Shown one piece after another: positions 24,796 to 35,639 of a DNA stretch of 64,000 nt. Within the stretch, counting starts at the first letter, position 1. Each line of letters begins with the position of its first letter. Below the pieces are notes generated by a model. The model had not been told where the DNA came from, did not search any database, and saw only the letters and a program-made list of their open reading frames with translations. Source of the stretch: Eucalyptus grandis (lineage: Eukaryota; Streptophyta; Magnoliopsida; Myrtales; Myrtaceae); assembly GCF_016545825.1 (NCBI RefSeq), contig NC_052617.1:54565382-54629381 (forward strand). Reading direction: 5' to 3'. The position numbers and the translations under genes are program-made.

Positions 24796-24835
24796 CGAAA
24801 AGCCCCTGAGTATTTTGAGGTGACCTGAAATGTGG

Positions 24836-25709
24836 CGGACAATCCAAGTTAGTTTCTTTCCTTTTCATTTTCATTTTATCGGTCGAAGTAAAAGAAATTG
24901 AAAATGCATTAATTCTCTATAGAAGGCGTGAACATGGTCAGACTCGTCAGCCCATGGGCCGGCCAATCCGAAGTCACGTTACTGGACTCAATAGTCAAAA
25001 CTACAAAAAAGAAATTTAGGGAAATCCTTCCAATCTCATCATTTAATTTCTAATTTATCTTAAAATCAACTCTTCAATCATTTCTACTCAGCATTCAGTT
25101 CAACACCCACTATGCAGCCACTTAAAAGATTCAAGAATTTAGTCATTGATGCTTCTCATGCCTTTTTTTTCCCTAAAAATGCATGATATCGATTCTGTCG
25201 CATTTTTGTTTTTAAGTTTGTAATTTTATTGCACACAATTTGATCGGCATAACAACTTTTGCTTCTCTTTTACTTGTTACAATAAATGGGTTTTCTAAAT
25301 TTTATATATTTCGAAAGATTTTGTCTTTACAATCATATAAGAATGAGAAATTACTTTTCTGATGATTGATTGTGTGCTAAATTCGCAATCACTTCCATTT
25401 GCACTCAAATTTTCTGTTCATTATGATCTTTTCATTTTATTTTCTTTAAAGTGCTTCTTAATCATACACTTAAATATTTCCTAGAAAGCGGTGCATTCTA
25501 AAGTGCTGATCCTAACCGGTATTTATTTTCTTCTAGATAGAAATTTTTTTCAAGCATATTGGTTTTGCTCCAGCATTACAATGCCATTAATTGACAAACC
25601 TAATTATGACCAGTACTGTCTCATCAAATTCCCAATAGTTATAATAATAATAATTCCGTGAGCCCTTTTGCTTACCCATACAACGTAACATCTCCATGCA
25701 ACGTACACC
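24836..25709. other. Intergenic, EC1 upstream region
   Basis: AT-rich and without ORFs of interest. It includes the EC1 promoter at its right end. Confidence 0.5.
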
Positions 25710-25717
25710 TATAAATA
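25710..25717 (+). promoter_or_regulatory. TATA box of the EC1-like gene
   Basis: TATAAATA lies 85 nt upstream of the ATG at 25795, giving a predicted start near 25740-25745. Confidence 0.7.
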
Positions 25718-25794
25718 GTTCAACTCCACCAAAAATATTATTCATACACACATTGTAATCTCTCTACTCGATTGCCAAATTTGTCGGGGAAGAA

Positions 25795-26211
25795 ATGCCT
25801 CCAATTCCCAAGCTTTTCATCTTTCTACTCGTACTCGCGTCTTCATACTTTGCCATTGCGACCGAAGCTAGCCGAGCCATCCCAGAGCACAACCCAGCGA
25901 GCCTTGCGACTCGGCTGAAGGTGGCGGAGAATGGGTCGGACTCACCGCACTGCTGGGAGTCGATGTTCCAGCTACAGGCCTGTACTGGCGAGGTGATCAT
26001 GTTCTTCCTCAACGGAGAGACCTACTTGGGTCCTGGTTGTTGCCAAGCCATTAGGACCATCGAGCACGAGTGCTGGCCCAACCTGTTGTCTTCGCTAGGG
26101 TACACAACCGAAGAGGGCGACATCCTTGAGGGCTACTGCGATGCCGCCGAAACCTTGGACCCACCGCCGCCGGCGGTACCTAATAAGGGCGTTCCAAACA
26201 TTGGAGGGTGA
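25795..26211 (+). CDS. EC1: EC1-like egg cell-secreted protein (prolamin-like domain)
   Basis: A single-exon ORF of 138 aa. Residues 1 to about 26 form a signal peptide (hydrophobic LFIFLLVLASSYFAIAT). The mature part carries six cysteines at 53, 63, 82, 83, 93 and 115, with the family phrases CWESMFQLQACTGEV, FFLNGETYLGPGCCQAI and CWPNLLSSLGYT, and a Pro-rich tail. The EC1 family, with the ECA1/prolamin-like fold, is secreted by the egg cell and triggers HAP2/GCS1 relocation on sperm during double fertilisation. Length and intronless structure are normal for the family. A TATA box sits 85 nt upstream. No partner exists in the left duplication unit, where this interval has been lost. I am confident of the family; egg-cell expression is inferred from it. 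Confidence 0.92.
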   Translation: MPPIPKLFIFLLVLASSYFAIATEASRAIPEHNPASLATRLKVAENGSDSPHCWESMFQLQACTGEVIMFFLNGETYLGPGCCQAIRTIEHECWPNLLSSLGYTTEEGDILEGYCDAAETLDPPPPAVPNKGVPNIGG

Positions 26212-27288
26212 TCATTTGATTTTGGGACAAGCGATTTGGGTCATCATGGAGTTTGTTTCTCATAAATAAGGTAGTGTGTTGGGCTTGGGGGGTTTGTTTT
26301 CATGAAGTTTGGGTTTGCCGGGTCGAAATTCAACACTAGCGTCCCATAATGTCTGCTTGTTTTTTTTCTAGTAAAAGGTCAAGGTCAGCGTCAGGCTTCC
26401 GAGGTTTGTCCTTCAGTTGCAGTCGCGCGTGTTTATAGAAGCATGTTATTACTTTGCGTCAATGGCTTGACCAATCTCTGCTCCATTTACATTAATCTAC
26501 AAAGGAAATGCAATCATCTAAGAACCAAGAAGAAGATTACACGACAGAGAACAAAGACACGTTCCTGCTCAGTCGCACTGTTGGGTTTTTCTCCTTTTCA
26601 TTTCGATAAATAGTAATAAAAAGTACCCAAGTTAAACCCTGATTGACCGCAGTTCAAGTCTTGTGGCTCAAGTGCTCGTAGAAACGACCCTCCGATGGGA
26701 CTAAATCATGGTGGGGCGCCACCGGGTGGATAAGTGGCTCAACCACCAACGAAGTCACTGTCCATGAACTTGGCAGCATTCTGAAAACTTTACTGCTTCT
26801 TCATGTGAAAACTGAAATCGGATGTCACCTTTTCCTTTTCTTTGGCTTTTCTTTTTTGGTTTCACCTGACCTCGGACTTTCAATGTATCCCCTCATGAGA
26901 AACAATGTATGTCAACCATATTCAATCGTCATTTTCAGGAATATTGCTCTCATGGTTGTCCCGATACATAATGCTTTGAGCATTGCATCTCTCTGGGGAC
27001 ACAAAATTAAAGACGAACCAGGCTTGGCTTTGTGTATCTTCCTCTCGAAAATGAATGGAAGTAAACTGAAATGTTTAGCAAGAATCACGCAAATAAAAAC
27101 ATCCATGCTTTTAAAAACAAGCAGTTGCAATTAATATATTTCTAGGATAATTTAGCACCTGTGTTATACAGAGATTAAAACCCAATTCAGTTCAGCAATC
27201 TCGTGTCTTCATAATTAAGCTGCAATTTAACTACGCGTTCGTGCGATTGCGATGCATGACATGTCGTAATTTACAGATTTCAGAAAGT

Positions 27289-27398
27289 CATTAGCGAGTT
27301 AGGGTTTACACTTGTGATAAGGACTGCTAAGAAGTTTATTTCTATCATTAGCGAGTTAGGGTTTACACTATAAGGACTGCTACGAAGTTTATTTCTAT
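27289..27398. repeat. Two-copy tandem repeat, 57-bp period
   Basis: The unit beginning CATTAGCGAGTTAGGG occurs at 27289 and again at 27346. The second copy lacks about 4 bp in the middle and differs by one base near its end. Confidence 0.9.
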
Positions 27399-27969
27399 AT
27401 ATATATACATATTCGGCCAACGCGTTTATCTAGTCGCTTAGTTTATGGCTTGACCGCTCATCAAACTGTTTATCATCTTCCTCATAGCTCTAAGACAGCT
27501 GCAGATATAGATAAATATACCCACCGGCCGGAAAGCACACGTCTTATTTTGGGGCATATACACGAAATCATATCTTCATCGAATTAGCACTTTATACGTG
27601 CAGCCCTTATTAGCAGGCACGTTCTTACGAGAAAAGCCAAGTAAACGAAGGCGGATGATCTTGATAGAAAGTGGACATATCGTGTCTTTCGCGGCACCAA
27701 AGGATCAGTCACTTTCAATGGCGATGTTTAATAATCATCGTGAAGCCAAAGTGGCTAGGAACAGAATACTTTTCCGTGAGATTCAACTAACATTCTCTAC
27801 GCCATAACCTGCCATTCAAGCTGACGAGAAAGCTCTCGTGATCATCTTCCTACTATCCATGCCAACCGCAGTGGGGTTTGAAATAAATTATCCTACATCA
27901 ATAATATTGGGGAGCATTTACATTTGCTTTGAAAGAGTAATCAGTAGTCACTAACAGTTTCGATTGCTG

Positions 27970-28298
27970 AAAAAAAAATTTTAAACTTGTTATAATTGTG
28001 TTAATTCAGTTATAAATATTTTTTTTGGTCAATTGAGTTCTAAACATTTTATTTTTTTTGCCAATTTAGTATATTTGGGCAATTTTGGCCTGAAATTGCA
28101 GTCGTGGATGCCGGCGGTGCTACAAGGTGTGGCTGGCACTAACATATATTTTTCAATAATATTTTAATAATTTTCAGAATTTTTTTTTTTTAAACCTCGA
28201 ATTAGTACAAATGCAAAATATTCAAGACTCAATTGATAACAAAAGGGGTTTAAAGTTGAATGAGTACAATTGCAATATGTTTACGATTTTTTGGATAG
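27970..28298. mobile_element. MITE-like foldback element
   Basis: The left end (TAAACTTGTTATAATTGTG, then GGTCAATTGAGT) is mirrored at the right by GACTCAATTGATAAC, then AATTGCAATATGTTTACG. The arms form an imperfect inverted repeat of about 60 bp. No coding capacity. Confidence 0.6.
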
Positions 28299-29737
28299 TT
28301 TTTCTCGTACAAATGAGAAAATAAAGGGAAAAAAGTAACAACAATCCCCTTGAATCCAGGAGATTGAATCTAAATAACTATTTACATCTCGCGTCATTTA
28401 ATCGTAAGGAATTAACTAGAGCATGGCGATCGCATTATTGTCCGTTGTAACGATTTCCCCATAATCACGTCACTTTCACAACCATCCCCCGTCTTACTAA
28501 AAAATTATATGAACCGTGATTCTTGGAGAAATATCGGTTGCGTTGATAGCGCAAAATTAGGGTTGCCAACGCTCTTTCTGCTTCCTAAAAAAGGTAACGC
28601 CAAACCAACTCCCACGAATTCTTGTCTTGGTAACGTAAGAACAACTTCCACCCATTCATGCAGTTCGTCTCCTTCTTTAAATAAGCCGAGTGCAAGGAGT
28701 TGTGCGATTTCTCAGCTTCTCGATCAGCAATTAATCATGAATCTTTCCTATTAATTAATCCATCATGATATTAAAGATTTTACGAGGAATTACCGTGTTT
28801 GAACTTACCCTCAAAAGGATTATATGGCAATCGTAATTGGATTTTCTGGCAAAGAAAGTCTTGACAATCTTCCGAATCGACTAATTCTTTTTATAAGTAA
28901 TCAGGATTATCCCGAAACGTTCGGACTTCGATTAATCCCATGCACATCATAAAGTATAAGTAAAAATATATACAAACATTAAGGAGCTAAGTTACATATA
29001 AAAAAGCCAAAAGAGGTTGGAGCCAAGTCCCTCAGATGTTAACATTGTTATTGACAACTTCTCATATGAGGTCAGAGGTATTACCTTTGTGGAATTAAAG
29101 ACACTTCATTGGACCTTTTCTAAAGATATATAAATGGGCGAGTCATCAGATACCGTCCATTTGGGAGAACATAGTCAATTTCGTCATTTTGCGAGTTCAT
29201 TTCAGACCGAATCGCAATTAATTGACTTCGCCATGTTTGAAAAGAAAAACCGGGTTTTGGGTGAGATCATGTCTCGCATGACCCGGCGCTTGATTTAGCC
29301 AAAAAAATCACAATAATGGATGATGATAATGACATGCACCCACATCTTTTCCATACAGGTGCTCACATGATACCAGCCAAAGTAGGGGACAATGTCAATG
29401 TGTTTCGTGGCGTCACAGTGAAGATATCGTGATGGGCTATTATTCGAATAATTTGCTAATTTATACGTGTCCTCATGTTAGCGACCCAAAACAACATCAA
29501 TTCCAAAAAAATAAAATAAAAATGTGAGGTACCTTTGCTAGTCCAGCTTTTCATATTCTTTTTAGTTATCAATAAATCTTTTTATAAAGGGATCGGATGT
29601 CATTCTTGATGGATTGTCGCGATGCGTTTCTCAGTAATTTACAATTAACGAGGGGTTGGCTCCTAAAAATAGATTTGGGTATAGTCTAAATAATGAAAGG
29701 GAAAAGTATCAGGAATATCGGATCATGAGAAGATAAC

Positions 29738-29743
29738 TTTATT
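29738..29743 (-). terminator. Candidate polyadenylation signal of ASR
   Basis: AATAAA on the minus strand, about 250 nt after the ASR stop codon. Confidence 0.35.
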
Positions 29744-29991
29744 AGAAGACACCCAAGATACAACTGGTACCAGACAAAGCCCAAACACACACACATATAG
29801 TCACTCTCTCTCTCAGGAAGCATTACCAAGCATCGGATCCAACATCCCAGAAGCCGCCCTCTCCTCCAAGTACGGGGGCGATCGAGGGCGGTCTCTTTTG
29901 CTCGTAGCGTACTTGGTTAGGGAAATAAAAATTACATAAACAAGACACAGAGCAATAAGAGAGAGAGAGAGAGGCGGAGGTCGTCCGCCGT

Positions 29992-31036
29992 TTAGAAGAG
30001 ATGGTGGTGCTTCTTGCCATGAGCCTCTTCCTCTTCTTCCTTGGTCTCCTTCTTCTCGTGGTGCTCATGGAAGGCGAACCCGCCGGCCCCGACAGCAGCG
30101 GCGGCGGCCACTTCCTCCTCTATCTTGTGCCTGTGGGCGTGCTCTGGGTCCTTCTTGGACTCATGCTTCTCATACTGCAATTTGCGCATCATTAATTAGG
30201 AATTGTGTGAATGAAACAAGACGAGTCAAGGTAAAGAAGAAAAAAAGATCTCTCTACCACGTTTACATTTTTTAAAAATATGCTCTAAGTACGGTATAAG
30301 TTCAACCCAAAAAAAAAAAAAAAATTCATTTATTCACCTTGAGCAGAAGTTTTTATTCATATAAATACTGTTATGGATTATGACTATGTTTTTTTTTTAA
30401 AGCCAATCTTGGGGAAATCTTACTCCTCTAGTTGATTGGTGAAGGAAATTGAATGAATTCAAACAATTCTTCATTCATAAGGATGATCCGTTGCATGGCA
30501 TGCCATGATGTTCAATTGGAATATCTTAGTGTAATTGAGATCCTTGGCGTCCAATGTTTGTGATCAACATGATGATTCAAGTCAATAAAGTGGAGATGCG
30601 AATTTTATCTATATATAAAATGGAAAATAATTGCAAGGATTGAGAAGAAGATGATAATCATTACCAAAGCATAAGCGCCAGCAGCGACTGCACCGAGCCC
30701 GCCGACTTCTTCGAGGTGCTTGTGGTGCTTCTCCTCCTTCTTGTAATCGACCTCAGGCTCCGTGATGGTGGTCACTTCGGTGGTCTCAGCATAAGCACCA
30801 TCAGGGCCACTGCCGTAGGCAGCGCCACTGCCGTAAGCGCTATCAGGGCCACTGCCAGGGCCACCGCCATAGGTGGTTTCACTGCCAGGGCCACTGCCGT
30901 AGGTGGTTTTACTGCCAGGGCCACTGCCGTAGGTGGTCTCACTGCCGTAGGCGGTCTCGGAGTAGTTGACAGCCTCAACGGGTTGCTCATCCTCCTTCTT
31001 GTGGTGGAAGAGGTGGTGGCGGTGTCCTTCGGCCAT
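29992..31036 (-). CDS. ASR: Abscisic stress-ripening (ASR) protein, ABA/WDS domain
   Basis: Two exons, 30665-31036 and 29992-30174, joined in phase 0 ([25 protein letters not shown]), giving 184 aa. ASR proteins are small hydrophilic zinc-binding proteins of nucleus and cytosol, induced by ABA, drought and ripening. They act as chaperone-like protectants and DNA-binding regulators. The N-terminal [12 protein letters not shown] is the zinc-binding His-rich segment. The ABA/WDS domain covers about residues 92-170 and ends in a Lys-rich tail with HGKKHHH. Between them is an expanded Gly/Ser/Tyr repeat (residues 26-80) of [10 protein letters not shown] units. It is larger than the common 100-115 aa ASR because of this insert. 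The intron position is the family's usual one. The TATA box and an ABRE core lie upstream. Confidence 0.95.
30785..30960. repeat. Degenerate tandem repeat coding the Gly/Ser/Tyr segment of ASR
   Basis: Repeated units around GCCAGGGCCACTGCCGTAGG, roughly 33-36 nt each, encode [14 protein letters not shown] peptides on the minus strand. Period and repeat similarity suggest expansion by slippage or unequal exchange. Confidence 0.85.
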
Positions 31037-31148
31037 GGTTGACGGTTGTTCTTTGTGGGATGCTAGAATTGACGATGGATTAGGGAAAGGACTCTTGATA
31101 GCTGAAGTGTATGGTGAATGCTGTGAGATTGTTTGAGAGGGAGGGATG

Positions 31149-31156
31149 TATTTATA
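31149..31156 (-). promoter_or_regulatory. TATA box of ASR
   Basis: TATAAATA on the minus strand, 113 nt upstream of the ASR ATG. The same promoter block recurs without its gene at 7248-7345. Confidence 0.7.
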
Positions 31157-31198
31157 GGGAGAGTTGGCACATGCAAAGCCTCACATCCAATCGGGCCA

Positions 31199-31204
31199 AC
31201 GTGG
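31199..31204. promoter_or_regulatory. ABRE-like core upstream of ASR
   Basis: ACGTGG lies about 45 nt upstream of the TATA box. ABA-responsive genes usually carry ACGTG cores; a single core alone is weak evidence. Confidence 0.35.
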
Positions 31205-31319
31205 GAGGCTTTAAATGCGTGATGGACGGTCAGGATAGGTTGGTGTGGTTCGATTCGATGCATCTTTATCTTCTTTTGATAAAGCCGTTGTTTGAATGTC
31301 AAGCCAGAAAAAAGAAATA

Positions 31320-32860
31320 GGGGATAAGCTTTTTTTTTTTGGTGTTGGAGTTGAAAGAAAATTTTGAATAGATGAATATTTATTTGGCAAATAATTTTTA
31401 TGAGTTGGAACGGAAAAAGTGAAAATCTTAAGGACCTTCCAATTTGGTTAAATATTTAATGTAATGTGTTGAGAATATGTTTTGAATGGTTTTTTATTCA
31501 AGGAATTTCCTTCTCTTGATACAAAATATTTGGCTAACGATTTCTTTTTGACTTAGTAAAAGAAAACAATGAAAAATCTTGAGAATATGCAAATCTTATA
31601 AATATTTAATGTAACATGTTGAGAAGATGTTTCGAGTTTGAGTCCGTAGATAAATACATTCCAATCTTGTGGTTCTAGTTTGATTGATTTTCTAATTTTA
31701 GTAGCTCTCCTAAAGGGAGTTTCGTCTTTTGGACACAAATTATTTGGCAAATAATCTTCCTAAGTTGAAATGGGAAACAATGAAAATCTAAATAACATTT
31801 CAATATTGTGGATATTTGATGTAACTAGTTGAAAATATGTCTCGAGTTTAAGCCCGTAAAAGAATCTCAAGCCAAGTAAGTTTCTTAGTTTATGTAGGTT
31901 TTTTTAATTTGAGTGACTTTTCTAGAAATCGTTTCCTATTTTGAATACAAATTATTTAGTGGATAGTTTTTGTGAGATGAAATGGGAAATGGTGAAAAAT
32001 CTTGAGAACATTGTAATCTTGTGAACATTTAATGTAAGGTGTTGAAAGTATCTCTCCAGTTTTAATTCATAAAAAAAAAATCTCAATTTTCAAATTTGGT
32101 TTTCTAATTTGAGTTAAAAGCAATCGAAGCTTTCAAATAAGCACGTATATCTGTGGTGTTCTTATCTTTTTCGTCAATTTCTCTGATAATTTCTTCTTCC
32201 CGCCTTAAGCTTGAAATGAAAGATTCATTAACTTTTATAATGCAACTGTAGGAGTCTAAAGCTCAAGATGAGGCTTCATTATGGTGTAGGTGGGTGGTTG
32301 TGACTTACTAATTAAGGAACCCCAATCGCATGAGCGTGCTCTGCATACACTATTGATTGAAGATCTAATGATAGGGTCTTCAATCAAGAAAAAACATACT
32401 TTACTTAACGCGTCGTTCATGATTTCATACCGACTTAATTTTCATTTTTGCGAAGGGATTTTCTCCTTTTAGATGCTTTAAGAATAACAGAATACGTTAA
32501 ATTTTCCATCATTGCAATTCCATCTTTTATTGTTCTTCTCCTGCGGTACTCTTAGATTGATAAGGCGCATGGCTTCATATCCATATGAATTTCTCAGGGC
32601 AAAACCCTAATTTAGCTAGATAGCACAGCTGGTTTGTATATGCTCCATCAATGCATTTGCTAACATCTTGTCTACATATACTAACATGTGGAATAGTAGG
32701 AATATGTTCTTAGCACACGATCAATTATCTAGTTCACATTTTACTTGACAAATCTGTTTCTTAATGCCGACCGACCTCTAAATTTATTTGCTTTTAAAAT
32801 TTATCTTGGTCCAGCACAAATCTAAATCAACTCAAATATCTGACTGTGCCATTGAAATCT
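31320..32860. other. Intergenic, no gene seen
   Basis: AT-rich DNA with loosely repeated phrases (ATTTAATGTAA...GTTGAGA or GTTGAAA at about 31450, 31600, 31815 and 32025, roughly 150-210 bp apart), suggesting an old degenerate tandem array. No ORF of interest. Confidence 0.45.
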
Positions 32861-32864
32861 TTAG

Positions 32865-33060
32865 GACGGTTAGTAGCTCCCTCCCATGTGAACAGTTTTA
32901 TGCCCTTTGTTCTGTCGATGATCACTTGCCGACACCATCTATTTTATTTATTCGTTTGATTCGGTCGAAATTCCTTCATTTCAGATCTGGCAAGTGGTGA
33001 CACCTATATGCATATAAAATCAATGGGTTGAAATTTTCTGGTGGTGCTCAGAAGGTGGAC
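32865..33060. repeat. NLR 5'-flank repeat, copy 1
   Basis: Matches 57645-57815, upstream of the NLR at 54089-56827, and in part 42120-42205, upstream of the NLR pseudogene. The common end is a phrase around ATGGGTTGAAATT and GTGCTCAGAAG. No NLR follows this copy, so it marks a lost or rearranged unit. Confidence 0.7.
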
Positions 33061-33227
33061 ATAAATTAAAAATAAATTAATAATTACATATAACAGATGA
33101 TTGTTTAATCGTGAAAATTGTTAGGTTTTCCTCAGTAGACAAACGGGTATCATTCCACATATTTGGTATGTACATTAGGACCGTTTCCAAAAGAAAAAAG
33201 AAAAAACCGGCATGTGATTAAAAAGTA

Positions 33228-34190
33228 GGGACGAGCATATTCTGGATTGGGCCGATCCACCTCTTAACCCTAGGATCAACCCGCACAGTATTAATCCTCA
33301 ATTTTTGAAACCGAGGATCAATCCTATTAAGCTTGGAACCGAGGACCGGTCCGTTCCAGGATTAATCCAAGACCAACCGATAAATTTTTTATTTTATTTT
33401 TGTACTCCTTGAAAAGACAATCGAGGACTAGACAAACCCAACAGGTTTAGTTTGTTTCTAGGGTCAACCAATAATTTTTTATTTCAATTTTTTGCACTTC
33501 CTGAAAATGTCGCCGAGGACTGGACCGACCCAATAAGTTTGATGATGAGCAAGGTTAGCTAAGACAAGCGAGTGGTGAGCGTCGAGCATTGAGTGGCAAG
33601 CAGCATGAGTAACCCAAAGCGACTAAGGCAATAGTGAGCGAAGAAATTGTTTCTTTCGATTTAGACAAATTGAAAACTAAGAAGACAAATAAGATAGAAG
33701 AAAACTAGTATTGGATGAAGATGCTATAAGGAGCTATTATGTTCTTTTGACACGAGGACTTTTCACAAAAACATTTTCTTCATTTGTAAATTATGGTTGT
33801 TTTTTTTTTTTTTTTTGTAAGGATTATTGGTTGACCCTAGAAACAAACTAAACCCATTGTAAATTATGGTTGTTGATGTCATAAAAGACATTAAAAATCC
33901 AAGTTATTAAAGGACAATGTAAAATTACTTGAACTTCTCACTAAGAAATTGTTTAATGTTATTAACGTCGTTTATTTTAAAATTTTCTTTATATAAAAAT
34001 TTATAAATAATATATTAGATACATATAGTGTTAGGATTAATCCGAGTTAGACCAACCTTGAACACTTGGAACCGATGATCAACTCGCATTGTGCTGATCC
34101 AAAATCTCAAAACTAAAGACTGACCTAATTTTTTAGGAATCGAACTAAGATTGGTAGGGTTAGGCCAGTCCCTAAATCGATGCTCATCCT
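33228..34190. mobile_element. Foldback transposable element, non-autonomous
   Basis: About 960 bp. The ends GGGACGAGCA and, inverted, AGGATGAGCA are terminal repeats with imperfect similarity extending inward. Inside, 33444-33475 and 33823-33854 are a perfect 32-bp inverted repeat. No transposase is seen. It could be a hAT-like or other DNA-transposon derivative; the target duplication is unclear. Confidence 0.65.
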
Positions 34191-35530
34191 ATTAAGAATA
34201 CATTACCTATAAACAGATTAGCATATGCCAAGATCCCATTATTATTGGGTCCCACTTATCTATTTCCAAAGTAGAGGGCCCCTCCAATTTTGTGTTTGGT
34301 TTGACAGGATCAGTGGCTGACGTGACAAATATCTCAATTTTTGTGGCTATCCTTGCAAAACTTTTTGGTCCTGGCTTGCACGTACTATTTAGTGATTGGG
34401 GAACTATATAGTTTTTTATATTATTTTCTACTTATTGCAAAAGAGGCAGAAAAGAAAAGATCACATTTCAAATCCCTACACTTTAAAGAGTTTTCACGAC
34501 AGGCCCCTTTATTTTATTTTGCCTTATAGATCCTACTTCTCACGCTTTTCTCTAACCACCGTTTAAGTCATTCCTACATATTTTCACTCAAAATCTGGTG
34601 AAGAACATATTGGATTCAGGACTCGCAATCAACAAATAGTACCTTACGTGTAAAAATCTTTGCGATGTTCAAATCTTTTCCCATCTACTTTGATTGACTA
34701 CCCTGTATAGTGAAATAAAGGTTCATTTACCATGATGGTGGTTGGTCTAGTGGAGTAGAGCATACTCTCGAATGGTTTGAAATCCTCTAGTCATATGTTT
34801 GAATCCCACGGTTCCTTTGAAGCATGGGATTGGCCATGATATAAGATGATTCTAGCACTATAATGGGGATGAAGGTGACAGGTTTGCTCAAAATGAGCAA
34901 GAGTTATGGCTTAAACCAAACATTTTGTTATTGAAATAACAATTATAGTGAAAGTTAAGATAAAAGATAACAATTTTCTTTATAAAGAAATTGAATAAAA
35001 GACAAATAAGAAAATATCTTTAAATGATCAATTCGTTGATACTTTGTTTGATTTGTTATATTCATACCGATTTGTAGAAGATTTTGCATTGCAAACATTG
35101 TTATTTTTTCCCTTTCTATTTTTACTTCAATATTTGTCGCAGGCATGATAAAACTCCTGTAATAACACCTGTAGAGTTGCCGGCCAACCTCGGTTTATCA
35201 TTTCAAATATAGGCATCACAATTATTAGTCAGTCCTCACTCAACAAATTCTGTCAAACTTTCAATGTCACTATAACAATAATAGATAAAGAACATACCGT
35301 CAGTTTATGATTTCAAATATAGTTTTGGTGCGAGATCTATTCTCAAGGTGTTGTCAAAAGCATCTTCTAGGTCACGTAAATAGAAAGTACACTGGGCGGT
35401 GGGGGGGATAAGTCTTGTAAAGTTATCCTAACCTGCCCCTCGGATCCGTCGCCATAGCATGTATGACCAGTCGGTTCTACCCGCCATCAAAGCTGAAAAA
35501 AATGGTGTTCACTATTCAATGCCACAAAAA
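34191..35530. other. Intergenic with SINE-like copy, no gene seen
   Basis: Contains the tRNA-like element at 34733-34930. Nothing else is recognised. Confidence 0.45.
34733..34930 (+). mobile_element. tRNA-derived SINE-like element
   Basis: A box-A-like TGGTCTAGTGGAGTAG and, about 60 nt later, a box-B-like GTTTGAATCCC recall the internal Pol III promoter of tRNA genes. A related copy in the same context lies at 42335-42590. A functional tRNA is excluded because no cloverleaf can be drawn. Confidence 0.4.
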
Positions 35531-35580
35531 ATATGTGGATATAAAAACCTCGACTATATGTGGATATAAAAACCTCGACT
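35531..35580. repeat. Perfect two-copy 25-bp tandem repeat
   Basis: The 25-bp unit beginning ATATGTGGATATAAAAACC is repeated exactly at 35531-35555 and 35556-35580. Confidence 0.97.
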
Positions 35581-35639
35581 TTCTTGTAGACCAACGCGAA
35601 TTACAGTATGAAAGGTGAATCTGAGATCCGAGAAATGTG

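Larger units (their letters stand above)
17427..24835. repeat. Segmental duplication, right copy (CESA copy 2 and its 5' flank)
   Basis: The partner of 1-7190. The visible match starts where the left copy enters the window and ends at about 24835, after the shared MITE, where the sequence becomes unrelated to the left copy. Both members have the same orientation. Confidence 0.9.
26212..29737. other. Long intergenic region between EC1 and ASR
   Basis: No gene recognised. It contains a 57-bp tandem repeat (27289-27398) and a MITE-like element (27970-28298). The 60-110 codon open frames here have no familiar motifs. Confidence 0.5.

Noticed and set aside
26805..27134. 109-codon ORF downstream of EC1
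   Set aside because: No recognisable domain or family phrase, and composition like the surrounding intergenic DNA.
34733..34830. Functional tRNA gene
   Set aside because: Box-like motifs exist but no cloverleaf with paired acceptor and anticodon stems can be formed.
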